The position numbers were made by a program, and so were the translations under genes. A DNA stretch of 64,000 nucleotides from Gammaproteobacteria bacterium HGW-Gammaproteobacteria-15 (lineage in GTDB: Bacteria; Pseudomonadota; Gammaproteobacteria; Enterobacterales; Alteromonadaceae), in contig PGZF01000004.1 of NCBI GenBank assembly GCA_002840125.1, forward strand, positions 1-64,000, given 5' to 3'. Below the pieces are notes generated by a model. The model was given only the letters and a program-made list of their open reading frames with translations, searched no databases and was not told the origin of the DNA. Positions 50,921 to 60,491 of the stretch are shown here, one piece after another (positions within the stretch are counted from its first letter, which is position 1; every line of letters begins with the position of its first letter).

Positions 50921-51975
50921 AACTTATGTCTATCAGGTATTTACTGCCAAGTTTGGCGATACTGTTGATGTTAACGTCCTGCTCTGAAGCTCCCGCTGAA
51001 ACGGAAGCGGTAACGCTTGCTACGGTGAAGCTATACACTGTCAATGGTGATGAGCAGCTAAACAGCCGGCATTTTGTTGGCCGGGTTGATGCAGTCAGTA
51101 CCGTTGATCTGGCGTTTCAGGTGGGCGGCCGTGTAACTGAACTGGCCGTGCAACAAGGCCAGATAGTACCAGCCGGTGAGTTACTGGCGGCGCTGGACCC
51201 GACCGATTACCAACTGGCTTTGCAGCAGGCTACTGTGCAGTTAGAGCAGGCCAGGCGCGATTTGGCCAGAGGCCAACCACTGCGTCAGCAAGGTATTTTA
51301 ACCCCTTCTGATTTTGACCAATTGCAAACCAGCTACGACATAGCCAAAGTGACAGTGGAAAATGCCAAACGCAATGCAGATTACACCCGGCTTAACGCTC
51401 CCTTTGACGCTCTGGTTACCCGCAGGCTGATTGAGCGCTATGCCACAGTCGCAGGCGGAACCGCCGTGCTGCGGGTACAGAATGTCAGTGAGCTGCGGGT
51501 ACATATTAATGTGCCGGAGCAAATTATGCGTCTGGTTAGCGACAGCAACGATTATCAGGTGTATGTGCGCTTATCCGACAAAGCCACAGAGCGCTATCCG
51601 CTGGTATATCGTGAGCACGCCACTGAGGCTGATCCGTTTACGCAAACTTATCAGGTATCTTTTGCTTTGCCCCGGATGCCTGATGTCAATTTATTGCCCG
51701 GCATGACAGTTAATGTCGTCACACAAAAGCAGCAAGCGCAGGGCAAGGTGTCTGTTCCGGTTTCTGCACTGGACACATCTACACCAGACCAATTTTTTGT
51801 CTGGCAGTATGATGCAGATAGCCAGAGGGTGCAGCGGATACCGGTGCAGGTAGGCACAATGCGTGAGCAGCAGGTTGAGATTTTAGGCGGCTTGAGTCAA
51901 GGCGCGCAGGTTGTTTCTGCCGGTATCTATCATTTGCAAAATGGCCAGCTGGTGCGGCCCTTTAACGCTTACTAA
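50917..51975 (+). CDS. RND efflux periplasmic adaptor lipoprotein
   Basis: 352 residues. Lipoprotein signal with LMLTSC; the mature protein has the HlyD/AcrA features VDLAFQVGGRVTELAVQQGQ IVPAGELLAALDP, a coiled-coil hairpin (VQLEQARRDLARGQPLRQQ GILTPSDFDQLQ) and the barrel and membrane-proximal domains (SVPVSALDTSTPDQFFVW). It bridges the RND pump to an outer-membrane channel that is not encoded here. 14 bases before the pump gene. Confidence 0.92.
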   Translation: MKLMSIRYLLPSLAILLMLTSCSEAPAETEAVTLATVKLYTVNGDEQLNSRHFVGRVDAVSTVDLAFQVGGRVTELAVQQGQIVPAGELLAALDPTDYQLALQQATVQLEQARRDLARGQPLRQQGILTPSDFDQLQTSYDIAKVTVENAKRNADYTRLNAPFDALVTRRLIERYATVAGGTAVLRVQNVSELRVHINVPEQIMRLVSDSNDYQVYVRLSDKATERYPLVYREHATEADPFTQTYQVSFALPRMPDVNLLPGMTVNVVTQKQQAQGKVSVPVSALDTSTPDQFFVWQYDADSQRVQRIPVQVGTMREQQVEILGGLSQGAQVVSAGIYHLQNGQLVRPFNAY

Positions 51976-51989
51976 GCAGGAGCCGTACA

Positions 51990-54900
51990 ATGCGAATTGC
52001 CAGTTATGCGATTGATAAACAGGTAAATACCTGGCTGCTGATCATGCTGTGCCTGCTTGGTGGCTTATGGGCGTTAATCACCATTGGCCGGTTGGAAGAC
52101 CCATCCTTTACGTTAAAAGAAGCCATTATTACCACTGCTTACCCCGGTGCTACTGCTGCTGAGGTTGAAACCGAAGTAACCGAAAAGCTGGAATCGGCTA
52201 TCCAGCAGTTACCACAGTTAAAGCGCATTACGTCAAAATCGATGCCCGGCATGTCGGAAATCAGGGCTGAGATGCAAGACAGATATGACGGTAATGCTAT
52301 GCCGCAAATTTGGGATGAGTTGCGCCGCAAAGTTAATGATGCTCAGGCAAGTTTACCGTCAGGTGTGCAACAATCTGTAGTGAATGATGATTTTGGCGAT
52401 GTTTTCGGTATTTTTTATGCCGTAACGGCCGAGGGGTACAGCGACCGGGAGCTATTGGAATTAGCGACATTTTTACGCCGCGAAATGCTCACTGTACCCG
52501 GCGTGGCGAAAGTACAAACTGCCGGTGAGCCGGAAGAAACTATCTATGTTGAAATTTCGCATCAGCGCTTGCTTGGCCTTGGCTTATCGCCGCAGTCAAT
52601 CGTTGACACTCTGCAGTCAGAAAATACCGTAACAGCCGCAGGCTCGCTGCAGGTAGATGACAAGAGAGTGCGGCTGGTTAGCCGGCCCGGCCTGGATTCA
52701 GTAAAGGCCATTGAAAATGTCCGTATTGGTAACCCCGGCTCTACCGAGCAACTGAGTATCTTTGATGTTGCTAACGTCAGCCGTGAAAAAGCAGAAATGC
52801 CATCAATGTTGATCCGCTTTAACGGTAAGCCGGCATTTACGCTGGCAGTAGCAGGCCAGAGCGATGTCAATATTGTTGATGTGGGCAATGCGGTAGATAA
52901 ACATCTTGCCAGTTTGCAGCAGCAGATCCCGCTTGGTGTTACCCTGCATCCGGTATATCAGCAGCATATTGTGGTTGATCAGTCGATTAATGATTTTATT
53001 GTTAATCTGCTGTTATCAGTGGTTATCGTGATAGCCGTGTTATGTGTGGCAATGGGCTGGCGGGTTGGTATTGTCGTTGGCGTTACCTTATTACTCACGG
53101 TACTGGGTACTGTGTTCTTTATGCGGCTGTGGCAAATTGAAATGGAGCGGATTTCACTTGGTGCGCTAATCATTGCCATGGGTATGCTGGTCGATAACGC
53201 CATTGTTGTGGCAGAGACCATGCTGATCAATATGCAGCGCGGTATGCAATCACGCCAGGCAGCCGGCGAGGCTGCGGCCCGGACACAGATCCCGCTGTTA
53301 GGTGCTACCGTGATTGGTATTATGGCCTTTGCCGGTATAGGTTTGTCGCCGGATGCCACCGGTGAGTTTTTATTCTCGTTGTTCGCAGTGATCGGCATAT
53401 CGTTATTGTTAAGTTGGGTGTTGGCCATTACAGTCACTCCGCTGTTTGGCTACTATCTGTTTAAAGTTAATCCGGCTAATGTTGACGCCGACCCTTATGC
53501 GGCAGGTTTTTATCAGCGTTATGCCGGCTTGCTCCGGCTGGCGTTAAAACACCGGTTGCTAACCTTGAGCCTGCTGGTGGCGTTTACTGTCAGCAGTGTT
53601 ATTGGCTTTGGTCAGCTTAAGCAGGTGTTTTTTCCGGCCTCTAATACACCTATTTTCTACTTAAACTACCATTTGCCGCAGGGCTCGGATATTAATGCGA
53701 CATCACGTGACATCGCGCAAATTGAACAATTTGTGCAGCAGCAACCAGAAGTAGTGTCGGTAAGCAGTTTTATCGGCGGTGGCGCCAGCCGTTTTATGCT
53801 GACTTATGCGCCGGAACAGCCCAGTGCAGCTTATGCCCAGATGATCATCCGTACCCAACACCGTGATGATATTCCGTTGCTGATGCAGCGCTTAAGGCAA
53901 CATTTGCCGGCACAACTGCCAGACGCTGAAATTTATACTGAGCAATTGATGTTTGGCCCAGGCTCTGGTGCCAAGTTGCAAGCCAGAGTTTCCGGAGCCG
54001 ACGAAACTGTGCTGCGACAGCTTGGCCAGCAAATTGCCAACATTATGCGTGAAAACAGTAATATTACTGATATCAGGCAGAACTGGCGCCAGCGTGAGGT
54101 AGTGATAGTGCCTGATTTCAATGAAGAGCGGGCCAGAGTTGCCGGGGTTAGCCGCACTGATCTGGCGCAAGCTCTGCAATTTGCCAGCAGCGGCATACAA
54201 AGTGGTGTGTATCGTGAAAACGACCGTCAGATCCCCATAGTTGTGCGGCCACCTGCCAGCGAACGTTTTGATGTAGACCGTTTAAATGACCGGATGATCT
54301 GGAGTGCAGCAGACAATACCTATATTCCAATCACCCAGGTGATAGATGGCCTGATTACGCAAACCGAAGAAGCGAAGATCCAGCGCCGCAACCGCGTTCG
54401 CACCCTTACGGTCGAGGCTGAACCGGTAACAGGCGTAACTGCCGATCAGGCGTTAAAGCAAGTTCGGGCCCGTATAGAGCAACTGCCGCTGCCCACAGGA
54501 TATAAGCTAAGCTGGGGCGGTGAATATGAAAGCTCTGCCGAGGCGCAGGCTTCGTTGGCAGGGCAATTACCGCTGAGCTTCATTGTGATGCTGGTTATCA
54601 GTATTTTGTTGTTTGGATCGTTAAAGCAACCGTTGGTGATCTGGTTAATTGTACCGATGTCTATTTGTGGTGTTACGGCCGGTTTAATGTTGTCGGGTCT
54701 GCCGTTTGGCTTTACGTCGTTGCTGGGCTTTTTAAGCTTGTCGGGAATGCTGATGAAAAACGCTATCGTGCTGGTAGATGAAATTGACCTGCAAATACAA
54801 CAAGTGCCGGATAAAATTCAGGCCATAGTGCAGGCCAGCATGAGCCGGATCCGGCCGGTAATTCTGGCAGCACTCACCACTATTTTAGGTATGCTGCCGC

Positions 54901-55031
54901 TGCTGTGGGACGCGTTTTTTGACAGTATGGCTGTTACCATCATGGGCGGACTGGCGTTTGCAACCATACTGACGCTGGTGGCGGTGCCACTGCTTTATGC
55001 GATGGTGTTCCGTATTCGCAGTCATTCATAG
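51990..55031 (+). CDS. RND-family multidrug efflux permease
   Basis: 1013 residues, full-length, twelve membrane helices with two large periplasmic loops. Features include the N-terminal VNTWLLIMLCLLGGLWALIT IGRLEDPSFTLKEAIITTAY PG, the proton-relay helix 4 GALIIAMGMLVDNAIVVAET M, and SLSGMLMKNAIVLVDEID in the second half. The sequence resembles the VexH/MexK-like group that pairs with a single adaptor. Closed by the terminator at 55050-55079. Confidence 0.92.
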   Translation: MRIASYAIDKQVNTWLLIMLCLLGGLWALITIGRLEDPSFTLKEAIITTAYPGATAAEVETEVTEKLESAIQQLPQLKRITSKSMPGMSEIRAEMQDRYDGNAMPQIWDELRRKVNDAQASLPSGVQQSVVNDDFGDVFGIFYAVTAEGYSDRELLELATFLRREMLTVPGVAKVQTAGEPEETIYVEISHQRLLGLGLSPQSIVDTLQSENTVTAAGSLQVDDKRVRLVSRPGLDSVKAIENVRIGNPGSTEQLSIFDVANVSREKAEMPSMLIRFNGKPAFTLAVAGQSDVNIVDVGNAVDKHLASLQQQIPLGVTLHPVYQQHIVVDQSINDFIVNLLLSVVIVIAVLCVAMGWRVGIVVGVTLLLTVLGTVFFMRLWQIEMERISLGALIIAMGMLVDNAIVVAETMLINMQRGMQSRQAAGEAAARTQIPLLGATVIGIMAFAGIGLSPDATGEFLFSLFAVIGISLLLSWVLAITVTPLFGYYLFKVNPANVDADPYAAGFYQRYAGLLRLALKHRLLTLSLLVAFTVSSVIGFGQLKQVFFPASNTPIFYLNYHLPQGSDINATSRDIAQIEQFVQQQPEVVSVSSFIGGGASRFMLTYAPEQPSAAYAQMIIRTQHRDDIPLLMQRLRQHLPAQLPDAEIYTEQLMFGPGSGAKLQARVSGADETVLRQLGQQIANIMRENSNITDIRQNWRQREVVIVPDFNEERARVAGVSRTDLAQALQFASSGIQSGVYRENDRQIPIVVRPPASERFDVDRLNDRMIWSAADNTYIPITQVIDGLITQTEEAKIQRRNRVRTLTVEAEPVTGVTADQALKQVRARIEQLPLPTGYKLSWGGEYESSAEAQASLAGQLPLSFIVMLVISILLFGSLKQPLVIWLIVPMSICGVTAGLMLSGLPFGFTSLLGFLSLSGMLMKNAIVLVDEIDLQIQQVPDKIQAIVQASMSRIRPVILAALTTILGMLPLLWDAFFDSMAVTIMGGLAFATILTLVAVPLLYAMVFRIRSHS

Positions 55032-55049
55032 TAGCTATGCCTCTGAGAC

Positions 55050-55079
55050 AATAAAGCCACCTGCGGGTGGCTTTATTTT
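55050..55079. terminator. Rho-independent terminator, probably bidirectional
   Basis: A 12-base perfect stem (AATAAAGCCACC with GGTGGCTTTATT) and loop TGCG, followed by TTA. A-rich on one side and T-rich on the other, it can serve both the RND gene and the convergent dipeptidase gene. Confidence 0.85.
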
Positions 55080-55096
55080 AAAGGCAGCGTTGGCCG

Positions 55097-55777
55097 TTAC
55101 TTCACTACAAAATCAAAGTACTGCTCGGTATATACCGGTGGCTGGTGGGTAAAGTGCCACCATTCCATGCTGTATACCTTAAAACCGGCGTTGTGCATCA
55201 GGTTTTCCAGCAACTGCCGGTTGGCTTGTTGTGCGGCTGTAATGCCGGGGGCGCCAACATTAGATACCGGATCAAACATATCAAAGGCTGAGCCCATATC
55301 AATTGGCCGCCAGTTGCCGCTGCTATCTTTTGCCGCCAGTGTTAAATCTATCGTGCTACCGCGGCTGTGGCCGGATTTTTCGGCAATATATTCGCCCACC
55401 AGTTTATCTTTGCCCAGGTTAGGGTAGTACTGCGCTTTGGTGCGGGTATCGCTTAAATCGCTGGCCCAGCGCATAAAGTGGTTTACCGCCCGTTGTGGCC
55501 GGTAGCAGTCAAATATCCACAGCGTATAACCTTGTGCTGCGGCGGCTTGCTGCACCTGCACCAGCGCCTGAGCCGCATTTTGCTGCAAATAGCATTTGTT
55601 AGCCTGGTAACCGTCTACTTTACTGCCAACAAAATTCTCTGTACCCAGGTAGGCCATGCGCACCTGCGCCTGTGGTACTAAAGTGGCAATATCAATAAAG
55701 TCAGCCGGTACACCGGTTTGTGGTTCTACCGCCGCGCAACCGGTTAACAGCAATGCCGTTAGTGTCAGTGTCTTCAT
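55097..55777 (-). CDS. D-alanyl-D-alanine dipeptidase (VanX/DdpX family), lipoprotein
   Basis: 226 residues from ATG 55775-55777, which overlaps the nhaC-like stop as ATGA and begins a lipoprotein signal (MKTLTLTALLLTGCAA). Zinc site residues SGHSRGSTIDL (His and Asp) and EWWHF (Glu and His) are intact, as are the substrate-side IFDCYRPQRAVNHFMRW residues. It cleaves D-Ala-D-Ala in the periplasm, probably for cell-wall recycling. No van regulatory genes are nearby, so a resistance role is unlikely. Confidence 0.9.
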   Translation of the reverse strand: MKTLTLTALLLTGCAAVEPQTGVPADFIDIATLVPQAQVRMAYLGTENFVGSKVDGYQANKCYLQQNAAQALVQVQQAAAAQGYTLWIFDCYRPQRAVNHFMRWASDLSDTRTKAQYYPNLGKDKLVGEYIAEKSGHSRGSTIDLTLAAKDSSGNWRPIDMGSAFDMFDPVSNVGAPGITAAQQANRQLLENLMHNAGFKVYSMEWWHFTHQPPVYTEQYFDFVVK

Positions 55778-57165
55778 ATCATCATCACTCCGGCCAGTAA
55801 GAACGCCAACAGCGCCAGGGCGCCGCAAAACAGCGCATAAGGCAGCTGGGTTTTCACGTGTTCGAGTAAATCACAACCCGAGGCGACAGAGCTTACTGCG
55901 GTGCTGTCGGATATCGGCGAGCAGTGATCGCCAAACACACCGCCGCTGAGTATCGCTGCCAGCACCAAAGACGGCGGCAGGCCAAGCAGCTCCACCATTG
56001 GCATACCAATCGGGATCAAAATGGCAAAAGTGCCCCAACTGGTGCCGGTGGTAAACGAAATTAACCCGCCGGCCAAAAACAGCAGGCATGGGATCAGCAC
56101 CAGCGGCAGGCTGTCATTAACGATAGACGCAATAAAAGTACCGGTGCCCAGCAGTTTTAAACTACTGCCCAGCGCCAGCGATAACAGCACTATGGTAACC
56201 AGTGGCAGCAGTTCGCTCATACCTTTAAAGCCGATATCGACCAGTTGCTGATGCTTAAAACGTTTGCTAAACAACATCATGCAATATGCCACTAAACACG
56301 CCAGTGTGGTGGCATACAGCACTGACTGTGAGCCAGAGCCCGATACCAATCTGCCATTGCCGGTCATCAGCATAAAGCCCAGCATCGACGCCACCAGTGT
56401 TAGTAGCGGCACCAGCATAAAAGACGGATGGCTGGGTTTTACATCAATTTCGGTATGGGCCGACAGCGTATGCAATTCTTGCTCTGACTTACGCATCGGG
56501 CCATACACCTTGCCGGTAATAATGGTGTACAGCACTACCGTTAGCGTAAACAGCGCATAAAAGTTAAGCGGAATAGTGCCAATCAGTACTGACACAGCGT
56601 TGTCACCCAGTGAATAGTTGCTAAGCAGGCCCAGAATATAAGCGCCCCAGCCGTTAAGCAGAATAATAATGCAAATGGGTGCGCTGGTACTGTCGATAAT
56701 ATAGGCCAGCCGGGCCCGGCTCATTTTAAACTTGTCGAATAAGCCGCGTGAGCTGATACCGGCGGTAAGTGAGCTAAGGTTAGACTCGATAAAGGTAACT
56801 GAGCTGATAAAAAAGGTCAGCAGGCCAGCCTGACGCGGGGTTTTTGCTACGCCTTTTTCCACCAGCATTTTTACCGTGGCCGACACCCCGCCAGAGTCAC
56901 GCATATAGGCCAGCAGGCCGCCTACCAGCAAAGAAAACATCAAAATACGGGCGTTGTCGCTGTCTTTGGTTACCGCAACAATGCGCTCCAGCGTTTGAAT
57001 GCCGCCATCCAGCAACAAGCCTGGTCCGGCACCCTGACCGGCCTGCAAAAAAATCAGTAACTCAGCGCTGCATAACGATAGCAGCAGGGCCAGTATGACT
57101 TCTTTGCGCCACAGTACAATGACGATGGCGACCAGCGCCGGAACTAAGGTTAACCAATCAGCCAA
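55774..57165 (-). CDS. NhaC-family Na+/H+ antiporter-like transporter
   Basis: 463 residues, about eleven membrane helices. Family traits include FFISSVTFIESNLSSLTAGI SSRGLFDKFKMSRARLAYII DSTSAPICIIILLNGWGAYI and GVFGDHCSPISDSTAVSSVA. These proteins exchange sodium (or amino-acid-like solutes) for protons at the inner membrane; the exact substrate cannot be read. Translationally coupled to the dipeptidase, which hints that a D-Ala-related solute may be carried. Confidence 0.85.
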   Translation of the reverse strand: MADWLTLVPALVAIVIVLWRKEVILALLLSLCSAELLIFLQAGQGAGPGLLLDGGIQTLERIVAVTKDSDNARILMFSLLVGGLLAYMRDSGGVSATVKMLVEKGVAKTPRQAGLLTFFISSVTFIESNLSSLTAGISSRGLFDKFKMSRARLAYIIDSTSAPICIIILLNGWGAYILGLLSNYSLGDNAVSVLIGTIPLNFYALFTLTVVLYTIITGKVYGPMRKSEQELHTLSAHTEIDVKPSHPSFMLVPLLTLVASMLGFMLMTGNGRLVSGSGSQSVLYATTLACLVAYCMMLFSKRFKHQQLVDIGFKGMSELLPLVTIVLLSLALGSSLKLLGTGTFIASIVNDSLPLVLIPCLLFLAGGLISFTTGTSWGTFAILIPIGMPMVELLGLPPSLVLAAILSGGVFGDHCSPISDSTAVSSVASGCDLLEHVKTQLPYALFCGALALLAFLLAGVMMI

Positions 57166-57391
57166 AATGGCCTCCTGTTATTATTATTGTGTTTTGCTTT
57201 GCTGCTGAATAATTTATACCGGTTGTGTCACAGTGTCGCAAGCTTTGCCGTGGCTTTTGCGATAAAGCGGCCATTGCAGCCGATTGCGACAGTAGGGGCT
57301 ATTCAGCGGTTTGCTGGTTCGCGATTAACTTGCATTTGTTAACAAAAGTGCGCCATGCTAGCAAGCTCAGGCAGTTAAGCAGAGGTGTAAC

Positions 57392-58828
57392 ATGCAAGGT
57401 GCTCTCAGTAGATTTTTGGCAACAGGGCTTCTGGCCGGCGTATTCAGTTTAACCATGGCGGTACAGGCAATGACAATGAATAGTTTATCCCCACAGCAAT
57501 ATAACGACATTAAGCAAAGTGCTCTGGATAAGCCGCAACTGGACTATGACGACATCGCGCCGCTGCTGTTGCAGCATCAGCAAAACCCGTTATTCCGTTT
57601 TACCAGGTTGGGGCAATCGGCGCTGGGCACACCAATCTGGCAAATAGACATTGGCACTGGCCCGGTAAAAATTCTGGCCTGGTCACAAATGCACGGTAAT
57701 GAGTCTACCGCTACGGCGGCGCTGATGGATTTACTGAATTTTATGGCTGCAGAGCCGCAAAAAAACTGGCGTGACAACTGGCTGAGTAAAGTCAGTATCC
57801 GGCTGATACCGATGGTAAACCCCGACGGTGCCGCTGCCGGTTCACGCTTTAACAGCATGGGCATCGACATTAACCGCGACGCCAAAGCGTTACAAAGCCC
57901 GGAAGGCCGTTTGCTAATGCAGGCCGCCAAAGAGTTTAAACCGGATTTTGGCCTTAACCTGCATGATCAAAACCGCTTTTATGCCGTAGGCGACACCAAT
58001 AAGCAGGCAACAATCTCCTTGCTGGCGCCGGCGTTTAACGAAGCAAAAGACATCGACGAGGCCCGTAAAAAAGCCATGCAGCTGATTGGCGACATGCGCG
58101 ATCTGCTGGAAACTGAGCTGCCGGGTTATCTGGCCAAATACAACGATACCTTTTCCTGGCGCTCTTTTGGTGACACCTTTGCCGGTATGGGCATCAGCAC
58201 TGTGCTGATTGAATCCGGCGGCCACCCGCGCGACGACAACCGCCAGGTAGCACGCAAACTTAATACCCAATTGCTGGTAATGAGCATTGAAAGTATCGGC
58301 AGCGGCGCTTATCAGCAACAGCCGCTCAGTGCGTATCAGGCTATTCCGTTTAACCGCGATGGCGGCATTAAAGATGTGCTGATTAATAATCTGGCTATCA
58401 GTGTGAATGGCAATAACGCTCAGGTAGATCTGGCGTTAGAGCTGGATACCAGCGGCGGCCAGGGGCGGGTGCGCGATATCGGTGATCTATCTATTTATGG
58501 TGCTTACCAGCAGTTTGATGCCAGCGGCCTGCAGTATCAGGCGCCTAAAGCTTACGCACTTAGCAAAGCCTTAACACTGGATAACGCCGCTTATATTGCG
58601 TTGCTGCGCCAGGGTTACAGCCACTTTAGCGGTGATGCTGCATTGCTAAGCAATAACTCCGATTTCCCGGTGGTGATAAACCCCAAAGGTTTGGCTACAA
58701 CAACGCCGCAGCGGCATCGGTTAGCCACTTTTTTACTGCGCAATGACAAAGGCGTGCAGCTGGCGCTACTAAATGGCCAGTTGCTGGATCTTAACCGCGC
58801 AGCGTTATTGTATCCGTTGGGCAGTTAA
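57392..58828 (+). CDS. Secreted M14-family zinc carboxypeptidase
   Basis: 478 residues. Signal peptide (LATGLLAGVFSLTMAVQAM). The M14 zinc ligands appear as MHGNE (HxxE) and NLHDQN (third His), with PMVNPDGAAAGSRFNSMGID INRDA between them (Arg/Asn substrate-binding) and the general-base Glu in VLIESGGHP. The C-terminal about 150 residues are a beta-rich extension. Probably degrades peptides or peptidoglycan fragments in the periplasm. Confidence 0.9.
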   Translation: MQGALSRFLATGLLAGVFSLTMAVQAMTMNSLSPQQYNDIKQSALDKPQLDYDDIAPLLLQHQQNPLFRFTRLGQSALGTPIWQIDIGTGPVKILAWSQMHGNESTATAALMDLLNFMAAEPQKNWRDNWLSKVSIRLIPMVNPDGAAAGSRFNSMGIDINRDAKALQSPEGRLLMQAAKEFKPDFGLNLHDQNRFYAVGDTNKQATISLLAPAFNEAKDIDEARKKAMQLIGDMRDLLETELPGYLAKYNDTFSWRSFGDTFAGMGISTVLIESGGHPRDDNRQVARKLNTQLLVMSIESIGSGAYQQQPLSAYQAIPFNRDGGIKDVLINNLAISVNGNNAQVDLALELDTSGGQGRVRDIGDLSIYGAYQQFDASGLQYQAPKAYALSKALTLDNAAYIALLRQGYSHFSGDAALLSNNSDFPVVINPKGLATTTPQRHRLATFLLRNDKGVQLALLNGQLLDLNRAALLYPLGS

Positions 58829-58855
58829 CCTTGCCGTTACTGTCACTTTGCTATA

Positions 58856-58879
58856 CTGGCAGTTTAGCTAAACTGCCAG
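58856..58879. promoter_or_regulatory. 24-bp perfect palindrome in the leader of a small secreted protein gene
   Basis: CTGGCAGTTTAG followed directly by CTAAACTGCCAG. It follows a possible promoter (TATACT at 58852-58857) and touches the Shine-Dalgarno AGGAAA of the next gene, so as RNA it could hide the ribosome site and as DNA it could be an operator. It also lies where the upstream M14 gene would terminate. Confidence 0.55.
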
Positions 58880-58890
58880 GAAACAAAAAA

Positions 58891-59208
58891 ATGAAAAAAC
58901 TCGCTTTAATTATATTGTTACTGCCAGTGTCAGCGTTGGCACTGCAAAACCAGGCCACCCATTGCCAGCTGGGTAATGCGGTGCGGGTTATAGAGGTGGT
59001 TTACCCGCAGGCAACTGAGCTGCCCTGCGAAGTGCAGTACAGCAAAGACGGCGTCACTAATGTGCTGTGGCGTGCCAGCACTGAAGCCGGATATTGTGAA
59101 GAAAAAGCGGCAGAATTTGCAGAAAAACAGCGCGGGTGGGGTTGGAACTGTGTGGCAGTAGCTGCCAGCAACTCTCAGGCTGATACTGAAAACCAGCCTG
59201 AGAACTAA
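58891..59208 (+). CDS. Small secreted protein of unknown function
   Basis: 105 residues from ATG 58891 (AGGAAA upstream; the earlier in-frame start precedes the palindrome and lacks a signal peptide). Signal peptide MKKLALIILLLPVSALA. The mature part has four Cys (HCQLGN, LPCEVQYS, YCEEKAAEF, WNCVAVAA) in a compact, W-rich domain, probably disulfide-bonded. The charged Gln/Asn tail is disordered. No family name recognised. Confidence 0.7.
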   Translation: MKKLALIILLLPVSALALQNQATHCQLGNAVRVIEVVYPQATELPCEVQYSKDGVTNVLWRASTEAGYCEEKAAEFAEKQRGWGWNCVAVAASNSQADTENQPEN

Positions 59209-59214
59209 CCGCGT

Positions 59215-59478
59215 TTAACGATAAAACGCTTCAATAGTGCCTTTTAGTGTCATTAACAGCGGCTGGCCACGGCGGTCCAACGCTTTGGCTGCAGCCACTT
59301 TCACCCAACCTTCGCTGATGCAATATTCTTCCACATCAAAACGCTCTTTGCCGTTTAGCTTAATACCAATGTCATGCTCGAAAATTGCTGCCACATAATG
59401 CTTACTGCGCGGGTTAACAGAAAGGCGATCCGGTAACTCCGGGCGTGTAGTTGTGTCTTGAGTTGTAGTGTCGTTCAT
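59215..59478 (-). CDS. DUF3297 family protein
   Basis: 87 residues. The block LPDRLSVNPRSKHYVAAIFE HDIGIKLNGKERFDVEEYCI SEGWVKV is the conserved DUF3297 sequence found widely in proteobacteria. Probably cytosolic; function unknown. Convergent with the small secreted protein gene, 6 bases apart. Confidence 0.85.
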   Translation of the reverse strand: MNDTTTQDTTTRPELPDRLSVNPRSKHYVAAIFEHDIGIKLNGKERFDVEEYCISEGWVKVAAAKALDRRGQPLLMTLKGTIEAFYR

Positions 59479-59786
59479 GGCTTAGGCCTATGGTAAATAA
59501 AATATGCGCCATTGTAGGCAAAGCAGGCATTGTGCTCAAGGCAAAACTACATGTACCTGTAAGGTATTGTCAGCCAAGGAAAAACGGCGTAATGTTTTAG
59601 GGGAAGTCCACTCCTTAAGATCTGCTCTCCGAGGGCGGTCTAAAACTCTAGGTATTCCCTCGCCACGTCGTGATAAAAGACAATCTATGTAAAATTGCCG
59701 TATTAAAAAATAAACCCCAGCTTTAAAACCGGGGTTTTCGTTATCAATCCAAGCTATTTTATTAAAGCAGTTTGTATAATGGAACC
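59479..59786. other. Intergenic region with a terminator hairpin, no gene seen
   Basis: No supported coding sequence. AAACCCC (59712-59718) and GGGGTTT (59731-59737) with a 12-base loop and adjacent T/A runs form a likely terminator. The stretch 59600-59690 has a moderately structured, GC-mixed character (GAGGGCGGTC, CCCTCGCC) but matches no RNA family I recognise. Confidence 0.45.
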
Positions 59787-60491
59787 TTATACAGGTACGG
59801 GGTCGCCACCGCCACCGCTACAAACTGGAACATTGACAACAAATCGATAAGTTGAACCATCATCAATTTTTACAGACAATGTTTTGACACCAAACTCACT
59901 AAAATTAATTGATATCCATGAGTTAACTGGCCCAGAGTATAGAATAGATTGAGCTCCACCGGTCACATTCTTGACAACTACAGATGTACCACTAGATATT
60001 CCTCCAACATAAAGATGCCCAGTTCTTATACCTAGATCCCCTCCAACACCGCAGTTTGCATACTCATATGATGCAGATGTTGGAAAAGGTTGAATTGGGT
60101 GATATTCGACTCTCGTACCAACAACTTTATTTTCAATATAAGTTGTTGGTAAATCACCTACGCCGGAACATTGATAATTAAAATAAGGATTGTTAACTGG
60201 AAATCCATTCTGGGGATATTCAGCTAGATCCTGCACAATTAACACCGGGCGAGAAGTAATACTGTCCTGAATGTATCTTGTGTGAAATCTTTCAGCGATA
60301 TAGTAGCCGTAGCTGCCTGGATTATAAATATCAGTACCATATCGGTATTGGTCGTATTTACATGTGTAATTACCACCGAAATGTTGAATCGCTTCTGTGA
60401 CGGGCACAATTTTTTTCTCCCAATCATCATAAGCAGAATTTGCATAACTAAAGGTAGAAAAAAAGGCTAATGCAATTAATATGTTTTTCAT
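59787..60491 (-). CDS. Exported protein of unknown function, possibly acquired
   Basis: 234 residues. Signal peptide MKNILIALAFFSTFSYA; mature part Tyr/Gly/Ser-rich with few charges and predicted beta structure, four Cys (FGGNYTCKYDQY, NYQCSG, ANCGVGG, PVCSGGGG), and a Gly/Pro C-terminus. The central pattern (ISINFSEFGVKTLSVKIDDG ) resembles an Ig-like fold. AT-rich codons contrast with neighbours, so recent transfer is possible. No family recognised. Confidence 0.6.
   Translation of the reverse strand: MKNILIALAFFSTFSYANSAYDDWEKKIVPVTEAIQHFGGNYTCKYDQYRYGTDIYNPGSYGYYIAERFHTRYIQDSITSRPVLIVQDLAEYPQNGFPVNNPYFNYQCSGVGDLPTTYIENKVVGTRVEYHPIQPFPTSASYEYANCGVGGDLGIRTGHLYVGGISSGTSVVVKNVTGGAQSILYSGPVNSWISINFSEFGVKTLSVKIDDGSTYRFVVNVPVCSGGGGDPVPV

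Noticed and set aside
55097-55777. Glycopeptide resistance gene
   Set aside because: A lone VanX-type lipoprotein without vanH/vanA/vanRS; fits cell-wall recycling.
59600-59690. Possible structured RNA or tRNA/tmRNA fragment
   Set aside because: No cloverleaf, no CCA or T-arm consensus, and no tmRNA tag could be identified.
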